DNA of 64,000 nt, taken from an uncultured beta proteobacterium (GTDB lineage: Bacteria; Pseudomonadota; Gammaproteobacteria; Burkholderiales; SG8-41). Position numbers and translations under genes: made by a program. The DNA is taken from assembly GCA_903933915.1 (NCBI GenBank), contig CAIZLW010000016.1:1-64000 (forward strand), written 5' to 3'. Shown here piece after piece: positions 25,656 through 35,749 of the stretch. Each line of letters opens with the position of its first letter. The first letter of the stretch is position 1. The notes below the pieces were generated by a model. That model made no database searches and had not been told where the DNA came from. It saw only the letters and a list, made by a program, of their open reading frames with translations.

Positions 25656-26648
25656 TTATTCGATGCCGGTTTCGCGCACGATCGGCGCCCAGCGCTTCAA
25701 TTCCTTTTGCAGAAACTGCGTCGCGCTCTCCGGCGACGATGTCGTCACCGCCTCGGCGCCGGCCCTGCGCAGGAACTCCTGCATGTCCGCTGAAGCGAGC
25801 ACTTTTTGATTGGCCTGGCTCAGCACATCGACGATCGGCTTCGGCGTATTCGGCGGCAGGAAAATCGCGTTGAACGCCTGCACCACCAGTTCCGGCATGC
25901 CGGCCTGGATTGCCGTCGGCACATCGGGTACTGCCTTCAAGCGCTCTTCGGAACAGATCGCCAGCATGCGGATACGGCCCTGCTTGTGATATTCCAGCGG
26001 CGCCGAGCTGATAGTCGGCGTGTACATCGGAATGTGGCCGGCAACCAGATCGGTCAGTCCGGGACCCGCGCCTTTATACGGCACGTGCACGATATTCAGG
26101 TCGCCGTTGATCTTCTTGAACAGTTCACCGGTCAGCTGCGTGATGCTGCCGGTACCCGCGGAACCGAAGGACAGCTTGCCCGGATTTTTCCTGGCGAATG
26201 CCGCGAGTTCCTTCAGCGAGCGCGGCGGCAGCGACGGATGCACGGCAACACCGGTCGGCACCAGCGTGATGATGCCCAGCGGGGAAAAATCCTTCAGCGG
26301 GTCGTAGCCGAGCTTCGCATTGCCCAGCGGACTGAGCACGTGCGTGGTGGTATTGGCGATCAGCATGGTGTAGCCGTCGGGTTTGGCGCGCGCCACTTCC
26401 TGCGAGCCGATGGCGCCCGATGCGCCGGCGCGGTTCTCGACGATGATGCTCTGCCCGAGCAGACGCGACATGTCCTGCGCCCAGCGCCGGCCGATGATGT
26501 CGTTGACGCCGCCCGGCGCGAACGGCACAACCAGCCGCAATGTGCGGTCAGGATATTTGGTTTGGGCCTGCGCGACACCGGGCGCCCATTGCAACGCAGC
26601 CGCCGCCAGCACGGCAATGCCGCCGGAGATGAATGCTCGATGAATCAT
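25656..26648 (-). CDS. Bug/TctC-family solute-binding protein
   Basis: A 330-residue Bug receptor. Signal peptide ending near GVAQAQ; marks RTLRLVVPFAPGG, VENRAGASG, DGYTMLIA, HVPYKGAGP and VPDVPTAIQAG. GAGGA stands 9 bases before the ATG at 26648; the longer frame upstream (40 residues) is not supported. It may form a transcript with the quinone-oxidoreductase-like gene downstream. Upstream it abuts the addA stop by about 100 bases. Confidence 0.92.
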   Translation of the reverse strand: MIHRAFISGGIAVLAAAALQWAPGVAQAQTKYPDRTLRLVVPFAPGGVNDIIGRRWAQDMSRLLGQSIIVENRAGASGAIGSQEVARAKPDGYTMLIANTTTHVLSPLGNAKLGYDPLKDFSPLGIITLVPTGVAVHPSLPPRSLKELAAFARKNPGKLSFGSAGTGSITQLTGELFKKINGDLNIVHVPYKGAGPGLTDLVAGHIPMYTPTISSAPLEYHKQGRIRMLAICSEERLKAVPDVPTAIQAGMPELVVQAFNAIFLPPNTPKPIVDVLSQANQKVLASADMQEFLRRAGAEAVTTSSPESATQFLQKELKRWAPIVRETGIE

Positions 26649-26746
26649 GGATGGTTTCCTCGGATTGTTCCGGTTTTTTTGGGCCGCGGGAATTGCGAGC
26701 CGGTTGATGCTAATTGTTATCCACTGCTGCCGCAACCACGGGAAAG

Positions 26747-29700
26747 TCACTGCGGCTCGTAAGCCCACTCCCGCCAGTCGCCGAGCAGCGGAAAATACAG
26801 CCCAAGGCGGATGCGCGCAGCGCCGCCCGCCTGCATCAGCCGGGCATAACGTTCAAGCTGGCCGCGATAACGCGCCTGCTCGTTGTCAAGGAACGCTTCG
26901 GTATCGCCACCCTCGTGCATGCTGGTCTTGTAATCAATGATCCAGCGCACGCCCTGGTCATCGACGAAAGTACGGTCGATCACGACATTGATGCGCTGGC
27001 CTTCGGCTATACCGGTCAGCCGCAACTCGGAACGTCCCTCGGCCTTCGTGCCCAGCACCCAACGCCCGCGTTCGTCGCTGACACAATGAATCAGCGCCTG
27101 TCGCGCGCGCACAGCCGCTTCGGCGATCTCGGACTCGCCGACGCCCTGCGCCGCCAGCGCCAGCCGGATCGCCGGCCCCAGGGCATGGATGCGTGCGGCA
27201 TCCCAGCCGGTGCCGCCGTCGTCAGCGATGCGCTGCAGCCAGCGATGCACAACACTGCCGATGCGGCGCGCCGTTTCACCGACCCACGAAAATTCGAGAT
27301 CGTCCTGTGACCGCGCCGGGTCGGGCGGCGGCGTCCATGCCGCCGGTTGTGGCGCAGCAGGCAGCGCCCAGCCTGCGGGCAGGCGGCGCAGCGTCTGGTC
27401 AATCACCATGGGCTGAACTGCGGCGTCGCGCGGCGCCTCCGGTGCATCAAGCAATGCGGCTTCGTAATCCGGCGCAATCACCGGCCACAGCTTGCCCAGC
27501 AGCGAGCGCGAGGACGGTGCTTTCAGACTTCTGCCGCCATCGCCATCAACAGCTACACGCACGCCGCCGAGCAGATGCAATTGCCGCTTGGCACGGGTCG
27601 CGGCGACATACAACAATCGCCCGTCTTCCAGCGCCTGCTTCTCGGCATGAAACCGCGCGATCCACTGGTAAATTGCATCGCCGTCGTCGCCGGTGGCATT
27701 GATCGGCGCCAGCAGCAGTTCGGTGGCGCCGTGCACATCCGGCTGCTCGGTCCACAGAAACAGTTTTTTGTCGTCGTTGCGCGGCGCGCGGTCGAGTCCG
27801 GGCACGATCACCACGTCGAACTCCAGCCCCTTGGCCTTGTGAATGGTCATGATCTGCAGGCTGTCATCGGCTTCGACATCGGCCAGCGCGTAAAGATCGC
27901 CGAGCCCTTGCTCAAACACGTCGCGATCCGGCAATTCGCCGGCTTCTTCATGCTGATCGAGATAACGGAAAAAAACTTCCGCATCTTCGAGGTCGGTTTC
28001 ATAGTCGACACAGGCCGGACCGCCCAGCGCGAACCACGCGCCCGCCACCTGCTCACGCAGCGGCGCGCGCCGGCGCTGCCGCAGGCCGGGCGCCAGCGCC
28101 GCACACATCCGCGACGTGCGCGCACGGCCATCTTCAGACAAAAGCGCGATGCGCTGGTCGTCATGCAGCGCATCCCACAACGTCATTTCAATATTGCTCC
28201 CGGCCAGCACATGCAGATCGGCCAGTGTCAGTCCGCACCACGGCGCGCGCAGCACCGCGAACCACGCCAGCCGGTCGCCCGGATGTGCCAGCGCACGGGT
28301 CAGCACCAGCAGATCCTGCACGACAGGACGCTGTCCCAGCGGCTCGATGTCGATGGCGCGGAAGCGCAGGTTCGCCGCCTTCAGCGCCGGCACAATCTCC
28401 CGCAGATGACCGCGGGTGCGGGTGAGTATCGCCACCTTCGTCGCCGGATCAGCGGCGCGCGCAGCGAGAATAATGTCCGTGACTTGTTGCGCTTCGGCCG
28501 AACCGTCGTCATCGAAAAGCGGATGCACATGGACTGCCGTTCCGGCCAGCGCGGCGCGTGTCGGCACGGAGGCGGTGTACGGCACTGCGCCGGAGACCAT
28601 GTTTTCCGTCGCCGGCAGGACGCGCGCAAAAGCGGCATTGACCCACTCGACAATGCCCGACTGCGACCTGAAGTTGGATGACAGCGCAATCGGATGCAGT
28701 TCGACGCCCGCAATACCTTCGGCGCGCGCACGCAGGAACAGCCCCACTTCAGCTTCGCGGAAACGATAGATCGACTGCATTGGGTCACCGACAGCAAACA
28801 CCGTGCGTCCGTCATCCGGCAGCCAGCCGGCAGTCAGCCGCGCCACCAGTTCGAACTGACTGATCGAGGTGTCCTGGAACTCGTCAATCAGCAAATGATG
28901 GATGCGGTAATCGAGCGCCAGCGTCAGATCGGTCGGCGCCTCATCGCTGCCCAGTGCCCGCAGTGCGCTTTGCGCAACTTCGGTGAAGTCGACCTGCCGG
29001 CGCGACTGGAACACCAGCTTCAGTTGCCCAACAGCCAGCGGCAGCAGGCGCAGGATGGCGTCGAGCACCTGCCACTGGCTGTCGCTGTACTGCGCCGGTG
29101 GTACACGGCGCATGTCTTCAAGCGCAGCACGAGCGTCGGCACGGGCTGCCAGCGCAGCAAACAAATCCAGCGCACGTGTTTTCCAGGGCTGTGCCGCAAC
29201 GCCTGCGGGGAAACCTTCGTTTTTGGTCAGCCGTTTACGCCACGAACCGTCAGCTGTCAGCAACGCGCCGGCCAGCGCCGCCCAGGCATCGACATCGCCA
29301 GCAAAGACGCCGAGCCCCAGATTGCCGAATACATAATCCGCAAGCGCGCGCAGTTCAGCGTCGACCGGCGACGGAATCGCAACGCGCAGGCGCTGCACCG
29401 CCCTGTCTCGTGCATGCTGCAACGCGGATTCGAGTTCATCGCGTTCGCGGCCATGCACATGGCGCAGCCACTGGTCGCGGCGCGCCAGCATGTCGACCAG
29501 CAGACCCTCGGCCCGCGCAACATCGTTGTCGAGATGCGCCAGCAGGTTTTCGACATCCGTCGCGGCTGCACCGGGATCATTGACCAGCGCGATCGTCGCT
29601 TGCGCCGCCTGCCGATACAGCACTTCTGCATCTTCAATACTGTCCGGCTGGGCGCCGAAGCGCGACAGCACCGGCATCTGCCGCGTCAGGCCGGCACACA

Positions 29701-30067
29701 GGGCATCGATGGTCTGTATGCGCAGCTGCGCGGGATTTTCGACAAGATGCCAGCCGGCTTCGTGATCGCGTCGCAGCGCGGCGGTCGCAAGTTCCAGCGT
29801 CAGCTTTTCATGTTCGGATTCGGGTGCCTTCCCCGCCTGCGCATCGGCCAGTGCCTGCAACACGCGCTCGCGCATTTCGCCCGCGGCTTTTTTGGTGAAC
29901 GTCACCGCAATAATTTCTTCAGCGTGCTTGACGCGCGCGAGCAACAGCAGGTAACGCTGGATCAGCAATTCGGTTTTACCGGAGCCCGCCGGCGCCTGGA
30001 CAATGAACGAGCGCTGCGGGTCCAGCGCCTCACGACGCTGCAGAAGATCGGGGATGGTCGCGGTCAT
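26747..30067 (-). CDS. addA: UvrD/AddA-type helicase-nuclease
   Basis: A 1,106-residue UvrD-family helicase of double-strand break repair. Walker A is APAGSGKT (about 25-32), DEFQDTS is the Walker B motif, and VGDPMQSIYRFR, the TIHKAKGLEFDVV stretch and VAATRAKRQL are later helicase motifs. At the C terminus, IDYK (Asp1045, Lys1047) followed by QLERY is a RecB-like PD-(D/E)XK nuclease core. Its ATG overlaps the TGA of the upstream gene (ATGA), so the pair is translated together. With AddB it should process broken DNA ends before RecA loading. Confidence 0.92.
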   Translation of the reverse strand: MTATIPDLLQRREALDPQRSFIVQAPAGSGKTELLIQRYLLLLARVKHAEEIIAVTFTKKAAGEMRERVLQALADAQAGKAPESEHEKLTLELATAALRRDHEAGWHLVENPAQLRIQTIDALCAGLTRQMPVLSRFGAQPDSIEDAEVLYRQAAQATIALVNDPGAAATDVENLLAHLDNDVARAEGLLVDMLARRDQWLRHVHGRERDELESALQHARDRAVQRLRVAIPSPVDAELRALADYVFGNLGLGVFAGDVDAWAALAGALLTADGSWRKRLTKNEGFPAGVAAQPWKTRALDLFAALAARADARAALEDMRRVPPAQYSDSQWQVLDAILRLLPLAVGQLKLVFQSRRQVDFTEVAQSALRALGSDEAPTDLTLALDYRIHHLLIDEFQDTSISQFELVARLTAGWLPDDGRTVFAVGDPMQSIYRFREAEVGLFLRARAEGIAGVELHPIALSSNFRSQSGIVEWVNAAFARVLPATENMVSGAVPYTASVPTRAALAGTAVHVHPLFDDDGSAEAQQVTDIILAARAADPATKVAILTRTRGHLREIVPALKAANLRFRAIDIEPLGQRPVVQDLLVLTRALAHPGDRLAWFAVLRAPWCGLTLADLHVLAGSNIEMTLWDALHDDQRIALLSEDGRARTSRMCAALAPGLRQRRRAPLREQVAGAWFALGGPACVDYETDLEDAEVFFRYLDQHEEAGELPDRDVFEQGLGDLYALADVEADDSLQIMTIHKAKGLEFDVVIVPGLDRAPRNDDKKLFLWTEQPDVHGATELLLAPINATGDDGDAIYQWIARFHAEKQALEDGRLLYVAATRAKRQLHLLGGVRVAVDGDGGRSLKAPSSRSLLGKLWPVIAPDYEAALLDAPEAPRDAAVQPMVIDQTLRRLPAGWALPAAPQPAAWTPPPDPARSQDDLEFSWVGETARRIGSVVHRWLQRIADDGGTGWDAARIHALGPAIRLALAAQGVGESEIAEAAVRARQALIHCVSDERGRWVLGTKAEGRSELRLTGIAEGQRINVVIDRTFVDDQGVRWIIDYKTSMHEGGDTEAFLDNEQARYRGQLERYARLMQAGGAARIRLGLYFPLLGDWREWAYEPQ

Positions 30068-32781
30068 TCGCCGACTTCCTCATCAGTGACGGGCTCGCCC
30101 ATGCGTTCACGGATGCGGCAGAACGGCTGCTGGTCGCAGAACTGGCAGGTCTGCGGATAACGCTTGGGATCGACGATCGACACGCCTTCGGCGAACTGCA
30201 GCGCGATACGCTCCAGATCCGCGCGCCAGGCAGCGACCAGATCCGGCCATGCCGGATACTGTTCACTGTGTTTGGACTCCGCATGCGCCTTGATGCCCGG
30301 CAGCAGATCGCCGTCGCAAGCCAGTCCTACATAAGCCATCTTGCCGGTGCGCACCCGCGCAAACGCCACAGCCGCCGCATCCGGCTCCGCAGTCAGCAGA
30401 TACAAGGGCAGTTGCGGTTCTTCAGGTCGTTCGCCGAGCATGTCGGCGGCATTGGCGTTGCCGGTTTTATAGTCGATGACAATGCGGCGACCGTCGGCGG
30501 TTTCGTCGACACGGTCGAGTCGCGCGTTGAGCTGCAGTCCGCCGATGGTCATGCCGCGCTTGTCTTCAACGGCAATCACGGTAAATGCATCGCGCTTGCG
30601 GTCTTGCTCCAGCCAGATGCGCGCCAGGCCGATCAAGCGCCGCTTTTCAATCTCGGCAAAACGACCCGACAAGGCCGTCGGCCGATCACGCCGGATGCGC
30701 TCCATCGCGGCGTCCGCGGTATTACCGAGCAAGACATCGAGGGCATCACCGCCCATCCCCTGCAGCGCGTCGCTGCTGCGCAACTCGGTCCAGACTCTGG
30801 CCAGCACGTTATGCACCAGATTGCCGCGCTCCAGCGCATCGAGACCGGCGTGCGGCACTTCCGGCGTATCGGCACGCAGGCGATGTCTGGCGCCGGCGCG
30901 GAACGGGCAGGCAGCCTGATCCTTGAGCAGCCCGGTACCGCCGCCGCTGATCTGGCCAGCGGCCAGCGGCGGTGACTGATCGTCGGCAACACGCTCAATG
31001 TCGCGCAGCGCGTGGATGGCGTCACGGAAATCCGGATAAGCCGTGATTTCAGGATCGGCTTCCGCGATCCGCGCAATCAGCGCGCTGGGGCGCAGTTCGC
31101 GATCATCTTCCTGCAGCGGATGGCTCAACACCACCTCGTCAGCCGCAGCGCACCAGCGTTCGGTAATGCCGCGCGCCGCCGCCAGCGCATCGGCCGGCGA
31201 ACATTGCGGCAAACCCGCGGCGCGCTGCACACTCAGCGGCAAAAACGGATTGGGGCGTTGCGGCGGCGGCCAGCTTTGATCACCGAGTCCCATCACCCAC
31301 AAACAATCGAAAGTCAGTCCCGATGTTTCGAGCACGCCAAGAATCTGGATCGGCACATCCGCTGATTCCGGCTGGAACAAGTTTTCCACCGCCATGCGCC
31401 GCAAGCGCGACAGCGCTTCCGCATAAGCCATGCGCGGCACTACACGGTCCAACGCGGCAAATCCTGCAACCACGTCATGCCAGCGCTTCAGAGTTTGGTA
31501 TTCGACGGAATCGAGCGCGCGTTCGCCGGGAAATCCGGCGGTGGCCAGCGCCTCCGAGAAAGCCCTCGCCCACTGTGACGGCGCCTGCGTTCCGAACAGG
31601 CGGTTTTTGCGAAACTCGGCGAACGCCGACAGATGGCGCAGCAGCTGCGGACAATCTGCGCCCTGCCGCGTCACCAGGCTCTGCAACCGTTCCAGCGTCA
31701 CTGCAGGTTCGGCGTGGCGGCGAAATTCAACATCGAGCAAAGCGCGGCCCGATCGTTCAGCTTCCGCGGCGGCGATAAACGGCGAACGCAGCACGCGGCT
31801 GGCGCGTTCAAACTCGATCTCGCGGCCAGCCAGTTCCAGCAGTAGCATCGCGGTACTGACCAACGGGTAATCCGCCAGCGGCACGCCCAGCGACAGATTG
31901 AACGGCAATACGCGCGGCAGTGTATCGGGCAATGCGTAGTCCGGTGCCAGCGCCGCGCTGAACAGGCGTACGACGGCGGCACGGCGCGCGGCCAGGTCAG
32001 GCACCACGATGCCGATGCGCTGCTGCCCCGCCTCCAATCTCGTGCGGGCCCAGGCCGCCGCGTGATAAATTTCCTGTTCGGCGTCGGCGCAGGGCATGCG
32101 CAGCACGCGGCCTGCATGCATCGACGGGCCAGCGAGCAGTATTTCGCTGCCGGCCTGCTGCAATCCCGAGAGCAAACCCGCCTGCTGCGGCGTAAAACTG
32201 TCGAAGCCCCAGGCCACCAGCACCTGCGGCCGCCGGATGCGGCCATCGCTCATCAACGGCAACACATGGTCGGCCAGTTCAACCGCATCCATCAGGCCAT
32301 TGCGTTGCAGCGTCCGCTCATAACGCAGTGCCCAGTCCTGGAATGCCTTGGCGTCTTCGTTCAGCGTCGCGTCGCGCAGACGCGCTTCCAGCCGCCAGGT
32401 ACGGGTGAGTTGCCAGGCTTCATGCGCCAGTCGCGCGGCATCGGCTACGGCCAGCAGCGCTTCTCCGGTCGGGGACGCACGCAACAGGTTTTCCCATAAC
32501 GCATGCGATTGGGGGGTAGATAACACCAGTGGCAATGGCGCGACATCGGAATAACGCGCATCTTCGCCGGCACGCTCAAGGAACCCTGACCACGGCAGGA
32601 TGTCCGCGGACTCCCACAGGACTTCACCGTGCGAGGCCTGGTGTTCGCCGAATTCGCGCTGCAACACCAGCGCAAGCCGCTGATTGGGCGTGACGACGGA
32701 AACAGTCCCTGCCGGCGACTGTGTCAGCCGGGCAAAAACTTCATCGCGGGATATTTCGGTGAATGGTGCGACGGTGGACAT
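30064..32781 (-). CDS. addB: AddB-like nuclease/DNA repair protein with Fe-S cysteines
   Basis: A 905-residue partner of the AddA-type helicase. The N terminus (VTPNQRLALVLQREFGEHQA) replaces a normal Walker A, so the helicase half is probably inactive. The C-terminal nuclease has IDYKTGN and QLPLY. CQFC and a further Cys in QQPFC, with an earlier Cys in KDQAACPF, give the four-Cys iron-sulfur pattern of AddB. It starts 46 bases after fdxA on the same strand. Proteins of this type in beta- and gammaproteobacteria are often listed only as probable DNA repair protein, so the AddB name is by analogy. Confidence 0.88.
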   Translation of the reverse strand: MSTVAPFTEISRDEVFARLTQSPAGTVSVVTPNQRLALVLQREFGEHQASHGEVLWESADILPWSGFLERAGEDARYSDVAPLPLVLSTPQSHALWENLLRASPTGEALLAVADAARLAHEAWQLTRTWRLEARLRDATLNEDAKAFQDWALRYERTLQRNGLMDAVELADHVLPLMSDGRIRRPQVLVAWGFDSFTPQQAGLLSGLQQAGSEILLAGPSMHAGRVLRMPCADAEQEIYHAAAWARTRLEAGQQRIGIVVPDLAARRAAVVRLFSAALAPDYALPDTLPRVLPFNLSLGVPLADYPLVSTAMLLLELAGREIEFERASRVLRSPFIAAAEAERSGRALLDVEFRRHAEPAVTLERLQSLVTRQGADCPQLLRHLSAFAEFRKNRLFGTQAPSQWARAFSEALATAGFPGERALDSVEYQTLKRWHDVVAGFAALDRVVPRMAYAEALSRLRRMAVENLFQPESADVPIQILGVLETSGLTFDCLWVMGLGDQSWPPPQRPNPFLPLSVQRAAGLPQCSPADALAAARGITERWCAAADEVVLSHPLQEDDRELRPSALIARIAEADPEITAYPDFRDAIHALRDIERVADDQSPPLAAGQISGGGTGLLKDQAACPFRAGARHRLRADTPEVPHAGLDALERGNLVHNVLARVWTELRSSDALQGMGGDALDVLLGNTADAAMERIRRDRPTALSGRFAEIEKRRLIGLARIWLEQDRKRDAFTVIAVEDKRGMTIGGLQLNARLDRVDETADGRRIVIDYKTGNANAADMLGERPEEPQLPLYLLTAEPDAAAVAFARVRTGKMAYVGLACDGDLLPGIKAHAESKHSEQYPAWPDLVAAWRADLERIALQFAEGVSIVDPKRYPQTCQFCDQQPFCRIRERMGEPVTDEEVGE

Positions 32782-32827
32782 GAACAGGGATGATAATCCC
32801 GCCGCCGCGACAGCGCTAAGCGCGTCG

Positions 32828-33151
32828 TTACTTCTCGATCAGATGCTTTTTCTCTTTGACCTTGGACCACTCATCCGCATCGGCCGGCGCATCTTTTTTC
32901 TCGATGATTGGCTTCCAGACCTTGGCCAATTCGGCATTCAGCGCCGTGAATTCGCGCTGGTCGTCCGGCACATCATCCTCGGCAAAAATCGCCTCGACCG
33001 GGCATTCGGCCACGCACAGCGTGCAGTCGATGCATTCATCGGGATCGATGACCAGCATGTTCGGCCCTTCGCGGAAACAGTCCACGGGGCAGACATCGAC
33101 ACAATCGGAATATTTGCACTTGATGCAGGACTCAGTAACGACGTAAGTCAT
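32828..33151 (-). CDS. fdxA: Seven-iron ferredoxin FdxA
   Basis: A 107-residue electron carrier with one [3Fe-4S] and one [4Fe-4S] cluster. The Cys pattern is complete: 9, 12 (in CIKC), 17, 21 and 25, then 40, 43, 46 and 50 ([12 protein letters not shown]). The C-terminal 45 residues are the helical extension usual for this type. AGGAAATTCC precedes the ATG. It diverges from trxA over 194 bases. It is a cytoplasmic low-potential electron donor; the partner is not shown. Confidence 0.95.
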   Translation of the reverse strand: MTYVVTESCIKCKYSDCVDVCPVDCFREGPNMLVIDPDECIDCTLCVAECPVEAIFAEDDVPDDQREFTALNAELAKVWKPIIEKKDAPADADEWSKVKEKKHLIEK

Positions 33152-33345
33152 GGAATTTCCTGAAAAACCGGTCTTGAAATTGATACGCGAGATGCCATTT
33201 TACCAGATGATGCAGGGCGGGATGCGCGACGCCCCAAAGCGGTGCGCAGCTTCCCAAATGCGGGGTTTTTGGATAGCATGGCTTTTCCATTCCTCGCTGC
33301 GGCCCCGCAGCTAATCTTTCCCATACCCGACAAGGCAGGACCAAC

Positions 33346-33672
33346 ATGAGTGAGCATATTCATCACGTAACCGATGATTCTTTTGACCCCGAGGTACTGC
33401 AATCGGCGACCCCGGTGCTGGTGGACTACTGGGCGGAGTGGTGCGGCCCTTGCAAGATGATTGCCCCCATCCTCGACGAAGTCGCCCGCGAATACTCAGG
33501 CCGGCTGAAGGTCGCCAAACTGAACATCGACGACAACCAGGCCACACCGCCGAAATACGGCGTTCGCGGCATTCCGACGCTGATGCTGTTCAAGAACGGC
33601 TCAGTGGAAGCCACCAAGGTTGGCGCGCTGTCCAAATCCCAGCTCACCGCGTTTATTGACAGCCATATCTGA
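33346..33672 (+). CDS. trxA: Thioredoxin 1
   Basis: A 108-residue thioredoxin with the active-site WCGPC (Cys33, Cys36), the cis-Pro loop GIPTL and the buried Asp in LVDYWA. It reduces protein disulfides in the cytoplasm with thioredoxin reductase. A purine-poor but AGGAC-containing leader precedes the ATG. It lies upstream of rho, an arrangement common in proteobacteria, separated by a 155-base structured leader. Confidence 0.97.
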   Translation: MSEHIHHVTDDSFDPEVLQSATPVLVDYWAEWCGPCKMIAPILDEVAREYSGRLKVAKLNIDDNQATPPKYGVRGIPTLMLFKNGSVEATKVGALSKSQLTAFIDSHI

Positions 33673-33686
33673 ACGCTATACCCTTC

Positions 33687-33756
33687 GCCAACGCCTGTTA
33701 CACCGCCCGCCGCAAATCCAGCGGGTCGAATACCAAAAGATAATTCAGGCGTTGGC
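33687..33756 (+). promoter_or_regulatory. rho leader: long-range 11-bp inverted repeat
   Basis: GCCAACGCCTG (33687-33697) is exactly complementary to CAGGCGTTGGC (33746-33756), with 48 bases between. It lies in the 155-base gap between trxA and rho. No T-run follows, so it is not a simple terminator. In other bacteria rho is controlled by Rho-dependent attenuation in its leader; this fold could play a part. Confidence 0.5.
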
Positions 33757-33827
33757 ATCGTTTCACGCAGCACCGCCCTTCCTCCCTTAAATTTCTCCGT
33801 TTCTTCCGCGATCAACGCCAGAAGTCC

Positions 33828-35087
33828 ATGCATTTATCCGACCTTAAAAATCTCCACGTCGGCGAACTCGTCGATATGGCCGTCAAAAACGAGATCGACG
33901 GCGCCAACCGACTGCGCAAGCAGGAACTCATTTTCGCTCTGCTCAAGAATCAGGCGAAAAAAGGGGAATCCATCTTCGGCGGCGGCACGCTGGAGGTGCT
34001 GCCCGACGGCTTCGGCTTCCTGCGCTCTCCCGACACTTCCTATCTCGCCGGCACCGATGACATTTATGTGTCGCCCTCGCAGATCCGCCGCTTCAATCTG
34101 CACACCGGCGACACCATCGAAGGCGAGATCCGCACCCCGAAAGAAGGCGAACGCTACTTCGCCCTGGTCAAGGTCGACAAGGTCAACGAAGACTCGCCGG
34201 AGAACTCAAAACACAAAATCCTGTTTGAGAACCTGACGCCGTATCACCCGACAGAACATCTCAAACTCGAACGCGACATCAAGGCCGAGGAAAACATCAC
34301 CGGCCGTATCATTGACATCATTGCCCCCATCGGTAAAGGCCAGCGCGGACTGATCGTGTCGCCGCCCAAGGCCGGCAAAACCGTGCTGATGCAGCACATT
34401 GCCCACGCCATCACTGCCAACCATCCCGAAGTCGTGCTAATCGTGCTGCTGATCGACGAACGCCCGGAGGAAGTCACGGAAATGCAGCGCTCGGTGAAGG
34501 GTGAAGTGTTGTCCTCCACCTTCGACGAACCGGCCAGCCGCCACGTACAGGTCGCCGAAATGGTGATTGAAAAAGCCAAGCGCCTGATCGAACACAAAAA
34601 AGACGTCGTCATCCTGCTCGACTCCATTACCCGCCTCGCCCGCGCCTACAACACTGTGGTGCCGGCTTCCGGCAAGGTGCTGACCGGTGGCGTCGATGCC
34701 AACGCGCTGCAGCGTCCGAAACGCTTCTTCGGCGCCGCGCGCAACGTCGAGGAAGGCGGTAGCCTGACCATCCTCGCTACTGCGCTGATCGACACCGGTT
34801 CGCGCATGGACGACGTGATCTACGAGGAATTCAAGGGCACCGGCAACATGGAAATCCATCTTGACCGGCGCATGTACGAGAAACGTATTTTCCCCGCGAT
34901 CAACGTCAATCGCTCCGGCACGCGTCGTGAAGAGTTGCTGGTGCCGAAAGATGTGCTGCAGAAAATCTGGGTGCTGCGCAAACTGCTGTATCCGATGGAC
35001 GAACTGGAAGCGACGGAATTCCTGCTCGACAAGGTACGCGCCACCAAAAGCAACGCGGACTTCTTCGATTCGATGCGCCGCGGTTAA
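33828..35087 (+). CDS. rho: Transcription termination factor Rho
   Basis: The 419-residue hexameric RNA helicase that ends transcription at C-rich unstructured sites. The N-terminal RNA-binding domain ([14 protein letters not shown]) is followed by the ATPase with Walker A PPKAGKT (about 179-185), Walker [15 protein letters not shown], the Q-loop around TGGVDANAL and the R-loop [11 protein letters not shown]. Length is standard, with no insertion. No strong ribosome site is seen before the ATG. A terminator follows at 35131. Confidence 0.98.
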   Translation: MHLSDLKNLHVGELVDMAVKNEIDGANRLRKQELIFALLKNQAKKGESIFGGGTLEVLPDGFGFLRSPDTSYLAGTDDIYVSPSQIRRFNLHTGDTIEGEIRTPKEGERYFALVKVDKVNEDSPENSKHKILFENLTPYHPTEHLKLERDIKAEENITGRIIDIIAPIGKGQRGLIVSPPKAGKTVLMQHIAHAITANHPEVVLIVLLIDERPEEVTEMQRSVKGEVLSSTFDEPASRHVQVAEMVIEKAKRLIEHKKDVVILLDSITRLARAYNTVVPASGKVLTGGVDANALQRPKRFFGAARNVEEGGSLTILATALIDTGSRMDDVIYEEFKGTGNMEIHLDRRMYEKRIFPAINVNRSGTRREELLVPKDVLQKIWVLRKLLYPMDELEATEFLLDKVRATKSNADFFDSMRRG

Positions 35088-35130
35088 CCAAGCCTCCAGT
35101 AACAAAACATCATCCGTTTCAGACATCTCG

Positions 35131-35156
35131 ACACCCGGCCCTGCGCCGGGTGTTTT
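35131..35156 (+). terminator. Intrinsic terminator of rho
   Basis: ACACCCGGC, loop CCTGC, GCCGGGTGT, then TTT. A 9-bp stem 43 bases after the stop. Confidence 0.85.
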
Positions 35157-35323
35157 GCATTGGGCACCCGGAGCCGGCTTTTTGCAGCAAGATAGCCGCG
35201 CGACGGAATGACCATTGGCCGGCGTCTGTTTACTGAATGTTGTATGCATTGCAGCCCGCCCTCCGGATACAGGATTAAAATAACCGTATTCGCAGGGGGG
35301 ACACTCTCTTCAAGGAGGCCGAC

Positions 35324-35749
35324 ATGTATCGATACCTGCTGATTGCCCTGCTGTTGCTGACGGGTTGCGCACAATTACCGCCGCCCCCGGGCGATGCTGC
35401 GGCCAAGCGCTTTGAAGCCGTTCCGGATCGCGCTGTCATCTATGTGCTACGCAGTCCCACTGAGCGGGACTTTGTCGCCCCAATCATGCTGGATGACGAA
35501 ATGATAGGGTCCACCTACCGCGGCACCTTCATGCGCCTGGTCGTTCCGTCTGGCCAACACAAGATCGCCGGATTTGCCGGTGACAGCGGCCAGATCAGCC
35601 TGCAAGCTGGAGTGGGAAAACTCTATTTCATCAACCAGACCACCTTTGGTTACAGTTCACTCACGGGCTCCAACTTCCAACTGGTTGATGAGAAATTTGG
35701 TCGCTCTCTTGCGCTCAACGGAACGCTGACCAACGAAGTCATCAAGTAA
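35324..35749 (+). CDS. Lipoprotein, DUF2846-like
   Basis: A 141-residue protein with a short signal and the lipobox LLTGC (Cys15). The mature part reads AVIYVLRS, then DDEMIGST and a PSGQHKI turn, a pattern like DUF2846-type beta-sandwich lipoproteins. AAGGAGG stands 6 bases before the ATG. Its TAA overlaps the ATG of a decayed tandem paralogue (next entry). Function unknown; an envelope location is likely. Confidence 0.85.
   Translation: MYRYLLIALLLLTGCAQLPPPPGDAAAKRFEAVPDRAVIYVLRSPTERDFVAPIMLDDEMIGSTYRGTFMRLVVPSGQHKIAGFAGDSGQISLQAGVGKLYFINQTTFGYSSLTGSNFQLVDEKFGRSLALNGTLTNEVIK

Noticed and set aside
27347-28681. 444-residue plus-strand frame
   Set aside because: Antisense to addA; His/Arg/Gln-rich with no domain.
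28694-30160. 488-residue open frame on the plus strand
   Set aside because: It lies within addA, which has all helicase motifs; the frame encodes no recognisable fold.
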